The translations under genes were made by a program, and so were the position numbers. DNA of 10,063 bases from Anaerolineales bacterium UBA3940 (GTDB taxonomy: Bacteria > Chloroflexota > Anaerolineae > Aggregatilineales > UBA3940). Shown one piece after another: positions 1 through 10,063 of this stretch (the stretch's first letter is position 1; each line of letters opens with the position of its first letter). The notes beneath the pieces were generated by a model. It did not search any database. It worked only from the letters and a program-made list of their open reading frames with translations, and was not told the origin of the DNA. The stretch spans positions 1 through 10,063 of the forward strand of contig DGDY01000022.1 of the NCBI GenBank assembly GCA_002385675.1, given 5' to 3'.

Positions 1-56
1 GCATGCTCCGCCCCTACAAAACCCTGGATGCAAGCAGCCGCGAAGTCCATTCGCGG
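1..56. repeat. Dispersed palindromic repeat, right part (copy 1)
   Basis: Bases 1-16 (GCATGCTCCGCCCCTA) are identical to 8059-8074, the right part of a perfect 26-bp palindrome near the other end of the leu operon. The left part of this copy would lie before the window. After a 21-base spacer comes a perfect hairpin at 38-56 (CCGCGAA, loop GTCCA, TTCGCGG). The copy at 8049-8114 has a related hairpin after a 20-base spacer, so palindrome plus hairpin look like one composite element. The function is unknown. The layout resembles non-autonomous MITE- or REP-like repeats. Confidence 0.7.
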
Positions 57-83
57 GGGAGACCGCGAGAGCACGAGAAATAG

Positions 84-109
84 CCGCAGCGTGCCTGCGG
101 AGAGAGGAG
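84..109 (+). promoter_or_regulatory. leuA leader hairpin and Shine-Dalgarno
   Basis: A 6-bp stem (CCGCAG at 84-89, loop CGTGC, CTGCGG at 95-100) lies directly before the SD GAGAGGAG (102-109), five bases upstream of the ATG at 115. The SD decides the leuA start. The stem could modulate access to the site, but that is inference. I see no leucine-rich leader peptide, T-box or clear promoter in the 114 visible bases, so the promoter is probably upstream of the window. Confidence 0.45.
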
Positions 110-114
110 CCATC

Positions 115-1752
115 ATGAACGTGTCAAATGTTGCCGACGATAACATCGTGCGAATTTTCGACACCACCCTGCGCGACGGCGAGCAGTCGCCGGGCGCAAC
201 GCTGACCTCCGCCGAGAAGCTCGAAGTGGCGCGCGCGCTCGCCCAGCTCGGGGTGGACGTGATCGAGGCGGGCTTCCCCATCGCCTCACCGGACGACTTC
301 GCCGCCGTCCAGCGGATCGCCGAGGAGGTCGGCAACCAGAGCGTGAGCGGGCGTGAGCCGCCGATTATCTGCGGGCTGGCCCGCGCCCACGAGAAAGACA
401 TCCTGCGCGCGTGGGAGGCCGTGCAGTACGCCGCCCGCCCCCGCATTCACACCTTCCTCGCCACATCGCCCATCCACATGAAGTACAAGCTGCGGATGGA
501 CCCGGAGGAGGTTGTTGAGCGGGTTATCGCCATGGTGAGCTACGCCAAGAGCCTGTGCGACGACGTTGAGTTCAGCCCGGAGGACGCCGGGCGCAGCGAC
601 CCCGAGTTCCTGTACGTCGTGCTCGAGGAGGCCATTAAAGCCGGGGCGACGACGCTCAACATCCCCGACACGGTCGGCTACACCACACCGGAGGAGTTCG
701 GCGGGCTGATCCGGGGCATTATGACGAACGTGCCCGGCATTGAGAACGTCATCGTGTCCGTCCACTGCCATGACGACCTCGGGCTGGCGACCGCGAACAC
801 GCTGGCAGGCATCGCTGCGGGGGCGCGGCAGGCTGAGGTCACGATCAACGGCATCGGCGAGCGGGCGGGCAACACCTCGCTTGAAGAGGTCGTGATGGCG
901 CTGCGCACGCGCCGGGCTGTCTACGGGCTGGACACGCGCATCGACACGACGCAGATCGCCCGCATCAGCCGCATGGTGAGCAACTACACCGGCATCCCGG
1001 TGCAGCCGAACAAGGCCATTGTCGGCGCGAACGCCTTCGCGCACGAGTCGGGCATCCACCAGGATGGCATGCTCAAGCATGAGGAGACGTACGAGATTAT
1101 GCGCCCGGAGATGGTCGGCGTGGACCGCACCAAGCTGGTGCTGGGCAAGCACTCCGGGCGGCACGCGCTGCGGGCACGCCTGCAGGAGCTTGGCTACGAA
1201 CTCTCCGACGAGGAGTTGAACCGGGTCTTCAAGCGCTTCAAGGTGCTGGCCGACCAGAAGACCATTACCAACGCCGACCTTGAGGCGCTGATGGCGGACG
1301 AGGTCTACCAGCCGGTCGAGGTGTACGCGCTGGAGGGCTTGCAGGTGACGTGCGGCACCATGGGCATGCCGACCGCCACCGTGCGCCTGCGCGGGCCGGA
1401 CGGCGCGACGTACACCGAGGCGGCGGTCGGCACGGGGCCGGTCCACGCGGCCTATACCGCCATCGACCGGATCGTCGGGCAGCCGGTCACGCTGCTGGAG
1501 TTCGCCGTCAACGCCGTGACGGAGGGGATCGACGCGCTCGGCGAGGTGACGGTCCGCATCCGCTACGCCAACGGGCATGAGAGCGGCGTGATGAACCCGC
1601 AGAACGAGACGACCACCGCCCGGACGTTCGGCGGGCACGGCGCGGACACGGACATCATCGTGGCGAGCGTCAAGGCGTACCTGTCTGCAGTTAACAAGAT
1701 GCTGATCGCCACCGGCGTCGCGCAGCCCGCGTCGGGCGTCGCGGCGGATTAA
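115..1752 (+). CDS. leuA: 2-isopropylmalate synthase
   Basis: Cytosolic first enzyme of leucine synthesis; it condenses acetyl-CoA with 2-oxoisovalerate to give 2-isopropylmalate. The protein has 545 residues, near the usual 500-550 for bacterial LeuA. The N-terminal TIM barrel opens with [13 protein letters not shown] (residues 15-27). Divalent-metal ligands by homology are Asp21, His217 and His219 in HCHDDLG, and Asn253 in [18 protein letters not shown] motif follows in the middle of the protein. Residues from about 400 to 530 form the LeuA dimerisation/allosteric domain that normally binds leucine, so feedback inhibition is expected from the family but not shown here. The ATG at 115 is preferred over the in-frame ATG at 28 because it has SD GAGAGGAG at 102-109, and residues encoded before it are low-complexity and overlap the repeat. 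The two-domain composition and the separate cimA downstream make homocitrate or citramalate synthase less likely. Confidence 0.95.
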   Translation: MNVSNVADDNIVRIFDTTLRDGEQSPGATLTSAEKLEVARALAQLGVDVIEAGFPIASPDDFAAVQRIAEEVGNQSVSGREPPIICGLARAHEKDILRAWEAVQYAARPRIHTFLATSPIHMKYKLRMDPEEVVERVIAMVSYAKSLCDDVEFSPEDAGRSDPEFLYVVLEEAIKAGATTLNIPDTVGYTTPEEFGGLIRGIMTNVPGIENVIVSVHCHDDLGLATANTLAGIAAGARQAEVTINGIGERAGNTSLEEVVMALRTRRAVYGLDTRIDTTQIARISRMVSNYTGIPVQPNKAIVGANAFAHESGIHQDGMLKHEETYEIMRPEMVGVDRTKLVLGKHSGRHALRARLQELGYELSDEELNRVFKRFKVLADQKTITNADLEALMADEVYQPVEVYALEGLQVTCGTMGMPTATVRLRGPDGATYTEAAVGTGPVHAAYTAIDRIVGQPVTLLEFAVNAVTEGIDALGEVTVRIRYANGHESGVMNPQNETTTARTFGGHGADTDIIVASVKAYLSAVNKMLIATGVAQPASGVAAD

Positions 1753-1762
1753 AGGCAGCCGT

Positions 1763-1896
1763 GTGCCCCCCTTCGCCCTTGGGCCGCTTCGCGACCTACG
1801 GGCACTTCCCCCTATCAGGGGGCGGTTGTGACACTGTGCACCAGAATCGCCCCCTTATAGGGGGAGATGGCGTTGCGAAGCAACGTCAGAGGGGTC
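1763..1896. repeat. Inverted-repeat hairpin element, copy A (leuA-leuC spacer)
   Basis: Two arms face each other around an AT-richer core (about 1826-1848). The left arm holds a C-rich end (1763-1771) and hairpin CCCCCT/AGGGGG at 1808-1822 with loop ATC. The right arm holds the matching hairpin CCCCCT/AGGGGG at 1850-1864 with loop TAT, then CGTTGC-GAA-GCAACG at 1871-1885, and ends in GGGGTC (1891-1896). The reverse complement of the right arm aligns imperfectly with the left arm. The order of parts is the same as in 3431-3554, so the two are copies of one family. No U-tract follows the stems, so they are not typical intrinsic terminators. The remaining 1897-1971 holds a short palindrome GGAGT-AC-ACTCC (1904-1915) and the leuC SD, with no convincing promoter. 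Confidence 0.65.
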
Positions 1897-1971
1897 TTAG
1901 GCAGGAGTACACTCCGATCTGCTGCGACACAACACGAGCCATTCACGCCAATTTAGAGGAGTCACGACCGT

Positions 1972-3430
<1,459 letters not shown>

Positions 3431-3432
<2 letters not shown>

Positions 3433-3554
3433 CCCCCTTTGACCCTGCCTCCAGCAGGGCCATTACCCCCTATAAGGGGGCAATTTGGGGCACATACAAG
3501 GGTCGCCCCCTTGCGGGGAGCTGGTAGCTCGCAAGCGAGCACCGGTGGGGGGTC
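3431..3554. repeat. Inverted-repeat hairpin element, copy B (leuC-leuD spacer)
   Basis: The element is bounded by perfect 7-bp terminal inverted repeats, GACCCCC (3431-3437) and GGGGGTC (3548-3554). Inside, in order: hairpin CCCTGC-CTCCA-GCAGGG (3443-3459), hairpin CCCCCT-ATA-AGGGGG (3466-3480), a core of about 25 bases, a C/G stem CCCC-TTGC-GGGG (3507-3518), and GCTCGC-AA-GCGAGC (3527-3540), which extends outward through CTGGT/ACCGG with one bulge. The same modular order occurs at 1763-1896, with different sequence in the distal stems but conserved shape. That pattern suggests selection or amplification on structure. The first two bases lie inside the leuC stop codon. No coding potential is visible. 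Confidence 0.72.
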
Positions 3555-3650
3555 CAGGTAATCGGGCAGACGCGAAGCGCCTGGAGTCCGCCAGTGGGCG
3601 GACTTTGCGGCAGCAAAGCTGCCTTATAGCCCGGAAATTCATTTCCGGGC
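3555..3650. repeat. Tandem hairpin block of a second repeat family, upstream of leuD
   Basis: Four consecutive stems are visible: an imperfect CAG-A-CGC GAA GCG-C-CTG stem (3567-3583); AGTCCGCC-AGTG-GGCGGACT (3585-3604, 8 bp); GGCAGC-AAA-GCTGCC (3609-3623, 6 bp); and GCCCGGAAAT-TC-ATTTCCGGGC (3629-3650, 10 bp). The pairing of an AGTCCGCC/GGCGGACT stem with a following long GCCCGG-type stem resembles dispersed repeats I recall from other bacterial genomes, though I cannot check this here. The last stem ends 8 bases before the leuD SD, so the block forms the structured 5' side of the leuD ribosome-binding region and could affect mRNA stability or translation. Confidence 0.65.
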
Positions 3651-3677
3651 GGGCTGAAAAGGAGGAGAGACTCAACC

Positions 3678-4284
3678 ATGCCACAGTTCACAACGCTGAC
3701 ATCACGGGCGGTGAAGCTGCCCGTTGCCAACATTGATACCGACCAGATCATCCCGGCGCGCTTCCTCAAGGTGACGGACAAGGAAGGGCTTGGCAAGGTG
3801 CTGTTCTGCGACTGGCGCTACCGGGGCACCGTGCCGACCGTCGAGGCGGCGGAGCAGGCCGAGCCGGAGCCTGACTTCGTGCTGAACAGGCCGGAGAGCC
3901 GGGGCGCGCAGATCCTCATCGCCGGGGACAACTTCGGCTGCGGCTCCTCGCGAGAGCACGCGCCCTGGGCGCTTGCGGCCTACGGATTCCGCGCTATCAT
4001 CTCGACATCCTTCGCCGACATCTTCCGTAGCAACGCGCTGAAAAACGGCCTGCTGCCCGTTGCGGTGGACGCGGACACGCACGCCGCGCTGCTTGCCCTG
4101 CCCGCCGACGCCGAACTGACCATCGATCTCGTTGAACAGACCCTGGAGGTGCCGGGCGACAGCATTCGCGTCGCCTTCTCGATTGACCCCTTCGCCAGGA
4201 AGTGTCTGCTGCAGGGGGTTGACCAGTTGGGGTATCTGCTGTCATTCGAGAAGGCAATCCAAGCATACGAGGAGGCGCGAGAAC

Positions 4285-4301
<17 letters not shown>
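3678..4301 (+). CDS. leuD: 3-isopropylmalate dehydratase small subunit
   Basis: Swivel-domain subunit that pairs with LeuC to form isopropylmalate isomerase. The 207 residues match the usual 195-210 of bacterial LeuD. Recognisable blocks are [14 protein letters not shown] (17-30), CDWRY (44-48), and the small-subunit signature [17 protein letters not shown] (83-99), followed by the conserved [20 protein letters not shown] stretch. The ATG at 3678 has a near-perfect SD AAGGAGGAG at 3659-3667, ten bases upstream. An in-frame earlier start is not needed because the family N-terminus is already complete. It is separated from leuC by 245 bases of repeats but keeps the leuC-leuD order. Its 3' end overlaps cimA by 17 bases in another frame, and the cimA SD lies inside leuD, which suggests translational coupling. 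Confidence 0.96.
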
Positions 4302-5964
<1,663 letters not shown>

Positions 5965-6753
5965 GGATGTCGCGCCGCATGAAACCTTCGACCCCCGGCG
6001 CGTCGAGCGCCTGAGCGCCTACGTGCGGGAGGAAGGGCAGCTTAAGAACCCGCCGCTCGTCGTGGAGAGTCAGGGCACGTACGTCATCCTCGACGGCACG
6101 ACCCGCACGCAGGCGCTGGCCAATCTCGGCTACCCGCACATTCTGGTGCAGGTTGTTGAGCCGGGGCGGGCCCGCGTCTCGACGTGGAATCACATCGTTC
6201 TCGGCATCGACCGCAACCAGCTATGGGAGCAGATGCAGGCGCTGCCGGTGTTCAGCTACCGGCGGCTCTCCGGCGTCTCGGTGTACGAGAACGGGCATCG
6301 CTGGGCGGGCGGCGTGACCTTTGCCGACGGCGAGAGCTACTCGCTGGAACTGCCGCGCTCGGCGACGCCGGAGGAGGAGGTCGAGGCGCTGAACCGGCTC
6401 GTCGCGCTCTACACCGGCGAGCGCGAGATCCTGCGCAGCGTGTCGAGCGACCTCGATGAACTGCGCAAGGACTACGATGATCTGACCGCCGTGATCTCCT
6501 TCCCCCGGTACACGGTGCTCGACATCCTGAAGTTCGGCAAGACGAAGGGCTGCGTGCCGCCCGGCATCACACGCTGCATCGTGCCGGGGCGCATCCTGCG
6601 CATCAACCTTGATCTCGCGCTGCTCGAAGACCGCACCATGACGCTCGAAGAGAAGAACGAGGAACTCAACCGCTACATCAGCGCCCGGCTGCAGCGCCAG
6701 CCGCTGCGCTACTACGAGGAACCCGTCTACATCCTGGAGGACTGAGAACCCTG

Positions 6754-7839
6754 ATGAACGCCACCATCGTTCTGCTGCCCGGCGACGGCATCGGGCCGGA
6801 GGTTGTAGAAGAGGCCCGCAAGACGCTGGAAGCCGTCGCCGCCGCGTCCGGCCATCAGTTTACATTTGACGAGCACCTGTTCGGCGGCGCGGCCATCGAT
6901 GCGCACGGCACCGCGCTGACCGAAGAGACACTCGCCGCCTGTAAGGCCGCCGACGCGGTGCTGCTCGGCGCGGTCGGGGGGCCGAAGTGGAGCGACCCCA
7001 CCGCGCCGGTGCGCCCGGAGCAGGGTTTGCTGCGCCTGCGCCACGAGTTGGGGCTGTTCGCCAACCTGCGCCCGGTGAAGGTCTACCCGGAGCTGATCGA
7101 CGCCTCGCCGCTCAAGCCGGAGCGCCTGCGCGGGGTGGACATCCTGTTCGTCCGCGAGCTGACCGGCGGCATTTACTTCGGCGAGCCGCGCTTCCGCGAG
7201 CAAACGGCGGACGGCGTGCGGGCAGTCGATACGATGGCTTACACCGAGGCGGAGGTACGCCGCGTGGCGCGGCTGGCGTTCCGGCTGGCGGAGGCCCGCC
7301 GGGGGCGCGTGACCTCGGTGGACAAGGCCAACGTGCTTGAGTCCTCGCGCCTGTGGCGGGAGGTCGTTACGGAGGTCGCGGCGGAGTTTCCTCGCGTGAC
7401 GCTGGAGCACCAGCTTGTCGACTCGATGGCGATGCGCCTCATCCAGAACCCTGCCTCACTCGACGTGGTGGTGACGACCAACATGTTCGGCGACATCCTG
7501 ACCGACGAGGCGTCGGTGCTGGCCGGGTCGCTGGGCCTGCTGCCCAGCGCGGCGCTCGGTGAGGGCGGCCCGGGTCTGTACGAGCCGATCCACGGCTCCG
7601 CGCCGGACATCGCCGGGCGGGGCATCGCCAACCCCACGGGGACGATTCTCAGCGCGGCGATGCTGCTGCGCGAGTCGCTCGGCCTGCCCGCCGAGGCGGC
7701 GGCTATCGAGGCGGCGGTTGCGCAGGCCATCGCCGACGGCGTTCGCACCGCCGACCTCACGACCACCAACCCGATTTCGACAGCGGAGATGGGCGCGGCG
7801 ATCCGCGAGCGGCTAAAACTGCCGGTGCGGTCGGGGTGA
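6754..7839 (+). CDS. leuB: 3-isopropylmalate dehydrogenase
   Basis: NAD-dependent oxidative decarboxylase that turns 3-isopropylmalate into the 2-oxoisocaproate precursor. It should likewise turn 3-methylmalate from the citramalate branch into 2-oxobutyrate. The 361 residues are typical of bacterial LeuB. Motifs: [14 protein letters not shown] at the N-terminus; [10 protein letters not shown], the substrate-recognition helix with Glu and paired Leu expected for isopropylmalate; catalytic Tyr141 in GGIYFGEPR and Lys191 in SVDKANV, 50 apart as in E. coli; metal-binding Asp223, Asp247 and Asp251; and the NAD-binding loop [18 protein letters not shown]. The ATG at 6754 follows the previous stop by 8 bases, with SD GGAGG at 6736-6740 inside the upstream gene. 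The recognition helix argues against isocitrate, homoisocitrate or tartrate dehydrogenase. Confidence 0.96.
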   Translation: MNATIVLLPGDGIGPEVVEEARKTLEAVAAASGHQFTFDEHLFGGAAIDAHGTALTEETLAACKAADAVLLGAVGGPKWSDPTAPVRPEQGLLRLRHELGLFANLRPVKVYPELIDASPLKPERLRGVDILFVRELTGGIYFGEPRFREQTADGVRAVDTMAYTEAEVRRVARLAFRLAEARRGRVTSVDKANVLESSRLWREVVTEVAAEFPRVTLEHQLVDSMAMRLIQNPASLDVVVTTNMFGDILTDEASVLAGSLGLLPSAALGEGGPGLYEPIHGSAPDIAGRGIANPTGTILSAAMLLRESLGLPAEAAAIEAAVAQAIADGVRTADLTTTNPISTAEMGAAIRERLKLPVRSG

Positions 7840-7880
7840 CGGCAGGCCACACGGCCTCACCGCGAGAGGAGTGATGCGCG

Positions 7881-8024
7881 ATGGCAATTGTGGTGTTTAC
7901 GCTGGCGGCTGTCCTTCTGCTGGTGGCCTATCTGGTCGGCTGGCGACCTCGCCCTGCGCAGAGCATCAATCGCACCGGGGACGATTCCGCGCGGGATGTC
8001 CTGCGGCAGCCCGAAGATAATTGA
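7881..8024 (+). CDS. Small single-span membrane protein, 47 residues
   Basis: This short ORF starts with ATG at 7881, nine bases after SD GAGAGGAG (7864-7871), the same sequence as the leuA SD. It reads MAIVVFTLAAVLLLVAYLVG for residues 1-20, a clear membrane helix. A positively charged WRPRP follows, then a polar tail of about 22 residues ending RQPEDN. The positive flank suggests the tail faces the cytoplasm. It lies 41 bases after leuB with no terminator between them, so it could be the last gene of the operon. I do not recognise a family. An overlapping ATG at 7874 in another frame is only two bases from the SD and gives no hydrophobic helix. Support comes from the SD, helix and position; chance occurrence remains possible. 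Confidence 0.6.
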   Translation: MAIVVFTLAAVLLLVAYLVGWRPRPAQSINRTGDDSARDVLRQPEDN

Positions 8025-8048
8025 ATAGGGATGAGATTTCGCCAGAGG

Positions 8049-8114
8049 TAGGGGCGGAGCATGCTCCGCCCCTATGGGATCACCACATCAGGAGCCGCAA
8101 AGTTTATTCGCGGC
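8049..8114. repeat. Dispersed palindromic repeat (copy 2)
   Basis: A perfect 26-bp palindrome occupies 8049-8074: arm TAGGGGCGGAGCA followed directly by its reverse complement. It is followed after 20 bases by a stem, GCCGCAA (8094-8100) against TTCGCGGC (8107-8114), with one mismatch. Bases 8059-8074 are identical to window bases 1-16, and the stem matches the hairpin at 38-56 in position and largely in sequence. The element lies just after the small ORF and before the ABC operon, in the same orientation as copy 1, so the two copies bracket the leu operon. Confidence 0.78.
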
Positions 8115-8125
8115 AAACCTCCCAG

Positions 8126-8147
8126 GCAAAACGCTGAGGCGTTTTGC
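8126..8147. terminator. Terminator-like hairpin after the leu operon
   Basis: A perfect 9-bp stem GCAAAACGC (8126-8134), loop TGAG, GCGTTTTGC (8139-8147) carries A-runs on one side and T-runs on the other, the usual form of a bidirectional intrinsic terminator. The downstream T-tract is short (GCACATTT), so strength is uncertain. It sits between the leu operon and the ABC promoter, where a terminator is expected. An outer pairing of GCCGCAAA (8094-8101) with TTTGCGGC (8151-8158) could enclose it and compete with the repeat's own stem. Confidence 0.5.
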
Positions 8148-8196
8148 ACATTTGCGGCGGTTTTCACAGCATTTATTCATGTCCCCACTGATCTCC

Positions 8197-8224
8197 GTCA
8201 TTTCTCCCATGCAAGAAATATAAT
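8197..8224 (+). promoter_or_regulatory. Putative sigma-70-type promoter of the ABC operon
   Basis: A perfect -10 hexamer TATAAT lies at 8219-8224 inside an unusually AT-rich stretch (about 8160-8256) of an otherwise GC-rich window. The -35 is weak; GTCATT at 8197-8202 with a 16-base spacer is the best I see. A transcript starting near 8231 would have about a 40-base leader before the GTG at 8271, including SD GGAGAGG (8260-8266). No operator palindrome is evident. Confidence 0.45.
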
Positions 8225-8270
8225 TTCCTGCTACCCTCCCTACGGGAATCATTGACGATGGAGAGGCGTT

Positions 8271-9002
8271 GTGAAGCGTAACGTTAACGGCAGCAAACCC
8301 ACCACCAGCGAGCATCTTGTTGAACTGCGCCGTGTGGTGAAAACCTACAAGACGGAAGCCGGTGACTTTGTCGCTCTCAAGGGTATTGACCTGACCATCG
8401 ACGCGGGTGAGTTCGTCGCCGTAGTCGGCAAGTCCGGCAGCGGCAAATCCACGATGATCAACATGATCACCGGGATCGACCGCCCGACGAGCGGCGAGGT
8501 CTACGTCAATGGCACGCCCATCCACACGCTGAACGAGGATCAGATGGCGCGCTGGCGCGGGCGCAACATGGGCGTCGTCTTCCAGTTCTTCCAGCTCTTG
8601 CCAACGCTTACCGTGCTGGAGAACGTCATGCTGCCGATGGACTTCTGCAACGTGTACGCCCGTGACGAGCGATACGACCGCGCAATGGAACTGCTCAGGC
8701 AGGTGGACATCGTCGAGCACGCGCACAAGCTGCCGACGGCGATCTCCGGCGGGCAGCAGCAGCGCGCCGCCATCGCACGGGCACTCGCCAACGACCCGCC
8801 GATCATCGTCGCCGACGAGCCGACAGGCAACCTCGACTCCCGGACCGCGAACGACGTCTCCCGCCTGTTTGAAGACCTCGTCGCGCAGGGCAAGACGATT
8901 CTCATGGTCACGCACGACAAAGACCTTGCCAGCCGCGCTGGGCGCACCATCACGCTGGCGGACGGCGAGATCATCGCGAGCCTTGAGGGGTTGACCCGAT
9001 GA
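8271..9002 (+). CDS. ABC transporter ATP-binding protein, MacB/LolD type
   Basis: Cytoplasmic ATPase of a MacB/LolD/FtsE-like transporter, 243 residues, typical for the family. All nucleotide-binding elements are present: Walker [10 protein letters not shown] (53-61), Q-loop Gln105 in [10 protein letters not shown], signature ISGGQQQR (158-165, with Ile instead of the usual Leu), Walker B IIVADEP (178-184) with Glu183, D-loop region GNLDS, and His215 in VTHD. The [19 protein letters not shown] stretch is characteristic of the subfamily that pairs with FtsX-type permeases for mechanotransmission, lipoprotein or peptide/antibiotic handling rather than classical import. The start is GTG at 8271 with SD GGAGAGG just upstream. 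The stop overlaps the permease start as ATGA. A separate promoter precedes it, so it is not part of the leu operon. The substrate cannot be told from the sequence. Confidence 0.93.
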   Translation: MKRNVNGSKPTTSEHLVELRRVVKTYKTEAGDFVALKGIDLTIDAGEFVAVVGKSGSGKSTMINMITGIDRPTSGEVYVNGTPIHTLNEDQMARWRGRNMGVVFQFFQLLPTLTVLENVMLPMDFCNVYARDERYDRAMELLRQVDIVEHAHKLPTAISGGQQQRAAIARALANDPPIIVADEPTGNLDSRTANDVSRLFEDLVAQGKTILMVTHDKDLASRAGRTITLADGEIIASLEGLTR

Positions 9003-10063
9003 CCGTTCTCGGCCCGCGGTGGCGCAAGGTCATCCGCGACATCTGGGACAACAAGGCGCGCACGCTGCTCGTCGTGCTGGCGGTCGCCGTCGGCGTGTTT
9101 GCCTTCGGCAGCATGTTCATCACCCGCGAAGTGCTGCTGGAGAACATGAACCAGGGCTTCGCGAGCAGCAACCCGGCGACGATCACCATCAGCCTCAGGC
9201 CGTTCGACGAGAGCCTGCTGCGGACAGCACGCACCTTCCCCTACGTCGAGGAGGTCGCCGCCCGCTCGACCGCGCAGGTGCAGGTGTGGACGGGCAACAC
9301 ATGGCTGCCGCTGACCCTTATCGCCGTGCCGGACTTCGAGCAACTCAGCGTCAACACGCTGACGCTTGAAAGCGGCACATTCAACCTCCAGCGGCGACAG
9401 ATCCTGTTCGAGCGGCAGTCGCTGCCGCGCATCGAGGGCGCGGGCATCGGCGACGGCGTGGTGATCGAACTGCCGGACAACTCTCAGCAGCGACTGGTGA
9501 TCGCCGGGACGGTTCACGACTTCAACGCCATCCCCGGCTCGCGCGCGCCGCTCCTGACCGGCTACGTCTCGACCGACACGCTGCACCTGCTCGGGCTGCC
9601 GAGCGACTACACCGAACTCCTGATCGTCACCGACCCGGCGCTGACGACCAACGAACAGCTTACCACCGTCTCCCGCACCTTTGTTGACCTGCTGGAGCGC
9701 TACGGGCACACCGTCACCGGCGTGACGGTCACCGAGCCGGGCAAGCACTGGGCGTCCGACCTTATCGACGCAACCGTGCTGGTGATGGTGATCCTCGGCC
9801 TGCTGGCGCTGACGCTGTCCGGCTTCCTGGTGATCAACACCATCACCTCGATCCTCGCGCAGCAGAAGCGGCAGGTCGGCATGATGAAGGCCGTCGGCGC
9901 AACGACCGCCGACATCACCGGCATTTACCTGGCGATGTCGGGGGTCTACGGCGCGCTGGCCCTGCTGATCGCGCTGCCCGTCGGCGTGCTGCTCTCACGC
10001 GGTATGACGCGCATCCTGGCCGACTTTCTGAACGTCGATGTGTTCATGTTCCAGATCCCCGGC
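8999..10063 (+). CDS. ABC transporter permease, FtsX/MacB type (partial, 3' end outside window)
   Basis: An open frame runs from ATG at 8999 to the window edge: 355 codons without a stop. A short basic N-terminus ([15 protein letters not shown]) leads into membrane helix 1 at about 22-41. A large extracytoplasmic domain of about 210 residues (MacB periplasmic-core-like) follows, then helix 2 at about 258-282. The cytoplasmic coupling segment [20 protein letters not shown] (287-306) is typical of FtsX domains. Helix 3 is at about 308-332, and more is expected after the window. The start overlaps the ATPase stop by four bases (ATGA), showing a coupled pair. Many homologues of this kind are about 800 residues with two FtsX domains; whether this one is cannot be seen. 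No adaptor (MacA/HlyD-like) gene occurs in the window. The substrate is unknown. Confidence 0.9.
   Translation, partial: MTVLGPRWRKVIRDIWDNKARTLLVVLAVAVGVFAFGSMFITREVLLENMNQGFASSNPATITISLRPFDESLLRTARTFPYVEEVAARSTAQVQVWTGNTWLPLTLIAVPDFEQLSVNTLTLESGTFNLQRRQILFERQSLPRIEGAGIGDGVVIELPDNSQQRLVIAGTVHDFNAIPGSRAPLLTGYVSTDTLHLLGLPSDYTELLIVTDPALTTNEQLTTVSRTFVDLLERYGHTVTGVTVTEPGKHWASDLIDATVLVMVILGLLALTLSGFLVINTITSILAQQKRQVGMMKAVGATTADITGIYLAMSGVYGALALLIALPVGVLLSRGMTRILADFLNVDVFMFQIPG

Noticed and set aside
28..114. Upstream in-frame ATG for leuA adding 29 residues, or a leader peptide there
   Set aside because: No SD before 28, overlap with the repeat hairpin, no leucine codon run, and a much better SD/ATG pair at 102-117.
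1..114. T-box or leucine riboswitch before leuA
   Set aside because: No T-box core sequence, specifier loop or terminator/antiterminator pair is visible in the 114 bases available.
286..1638. 450-codon antisense open frame across leuA, and similar long antisense frames over leuC and cimA
   Set aside because: They lie opposite strongly conserved enzymes, give low-complexity Arg/Ala/His/Val-rich translations without motifs, and lack SD sequences. They are codon-bias shadows.
1808..1864. CCCCCT/AGGGGG hairpins as intrinsic terminators between leuA and leuC
   Set aside because: Neither is followed by a T-run, the stems are short, and the same hairpins recur in the leuC-leuD spacer as part of a repeat family.
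3485..3736. 83-codon ORF in the leuC-leuD spacer
   Set aside because: It is composed of repeat hairpins and overlaps the leuD start in another frame, with no sign of coding.
4132..4284. Longer cimA start at 4132
   Set aside because: The extra 51 residues are leuD read in another frame, with no relation to the family. ATG 4285 has a strong SD and gives the normal N-terminus.
8061..8255. 64-codon ORF between the operons
   Set aside because: It starts inside the palindrome and crosses the terminator-like hairpin and the promoter, with no SD.

Overview
The window is high-GC bacterial DNA. It is dominated by one same-strand branched-chain amino-acid operon, followed by the start of an unrelated ABC-transporter operon. 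All real genes lie on the + strand, most have strong purine-rich Shine-Dalgarno (SD) sequences, and the long antisense ORFs are codon-bias shadows. The gene content, a TIGR00977-type citramalate synthase next to leu genes, and heavily repeat-laden spacers are compatible with a Chloroflexota/Anaerolineae-like genome. This taxonomic guess is inference only.

Layout: (1) 1-114, tail of a dispersed palindromic repeat plus the leader of leuA. (2) leuA 115-1752. (3) A 219-base spacer largely made of an inverted-repeat hairpin element. (4) leuC 1972-3432. (5) A 245-base spacer filled almost end to end by a second copy of that element and then by another hairpin family. (6) leuD, cimA, an SbnI/SerK-like ParB-fold gene and leuB (3678-7839), tightly packed with overlaps of 17 and 41 bases and a gap of 8. 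(7) A previously uncalled 47-codon membrane-peptide ORF (7881-8024). (8) A 246-base non-coding block with a perfect 26-bp palindrome of the family that opens the window, a terminator-like hairpin and a TATAAT promoter. (9) A MacB/LolD-type ABC ATPase (8271-9002) overlapping by ATGA with an FtsX/MacB-type permease that runs off the window.

How the genes work together: LeuA makes 2-isopropylmalate from 2-oxoisovalerate and acetyl-CoA, and CimA makes (R)-citramalate from pyruvate and acetyl-CoA. A single LeuCD isomerase and a single LeuB dehydrogenase can process both, giving the leucine precursor and 2-oxobutyrate for threonine-independent isoleucine synthesis.

The most interesting gene is the 273-residue protein between cimA and leuB. 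It resembles, over its full length, the staphylococcal SbnI and archaeal SerK free-serine kinases and keeps the HET motif with Glu20, but the usual DGxHR motif reads DGTTR. A serine-kinase-like or serine-sensing protein inside a leucine/isoleucine operon is the best candidate here for an undescribed link. The second notable signal is the colonisation of nearly every non-coding gap by at least three families of palindromic, MITE/REP-like repeats.
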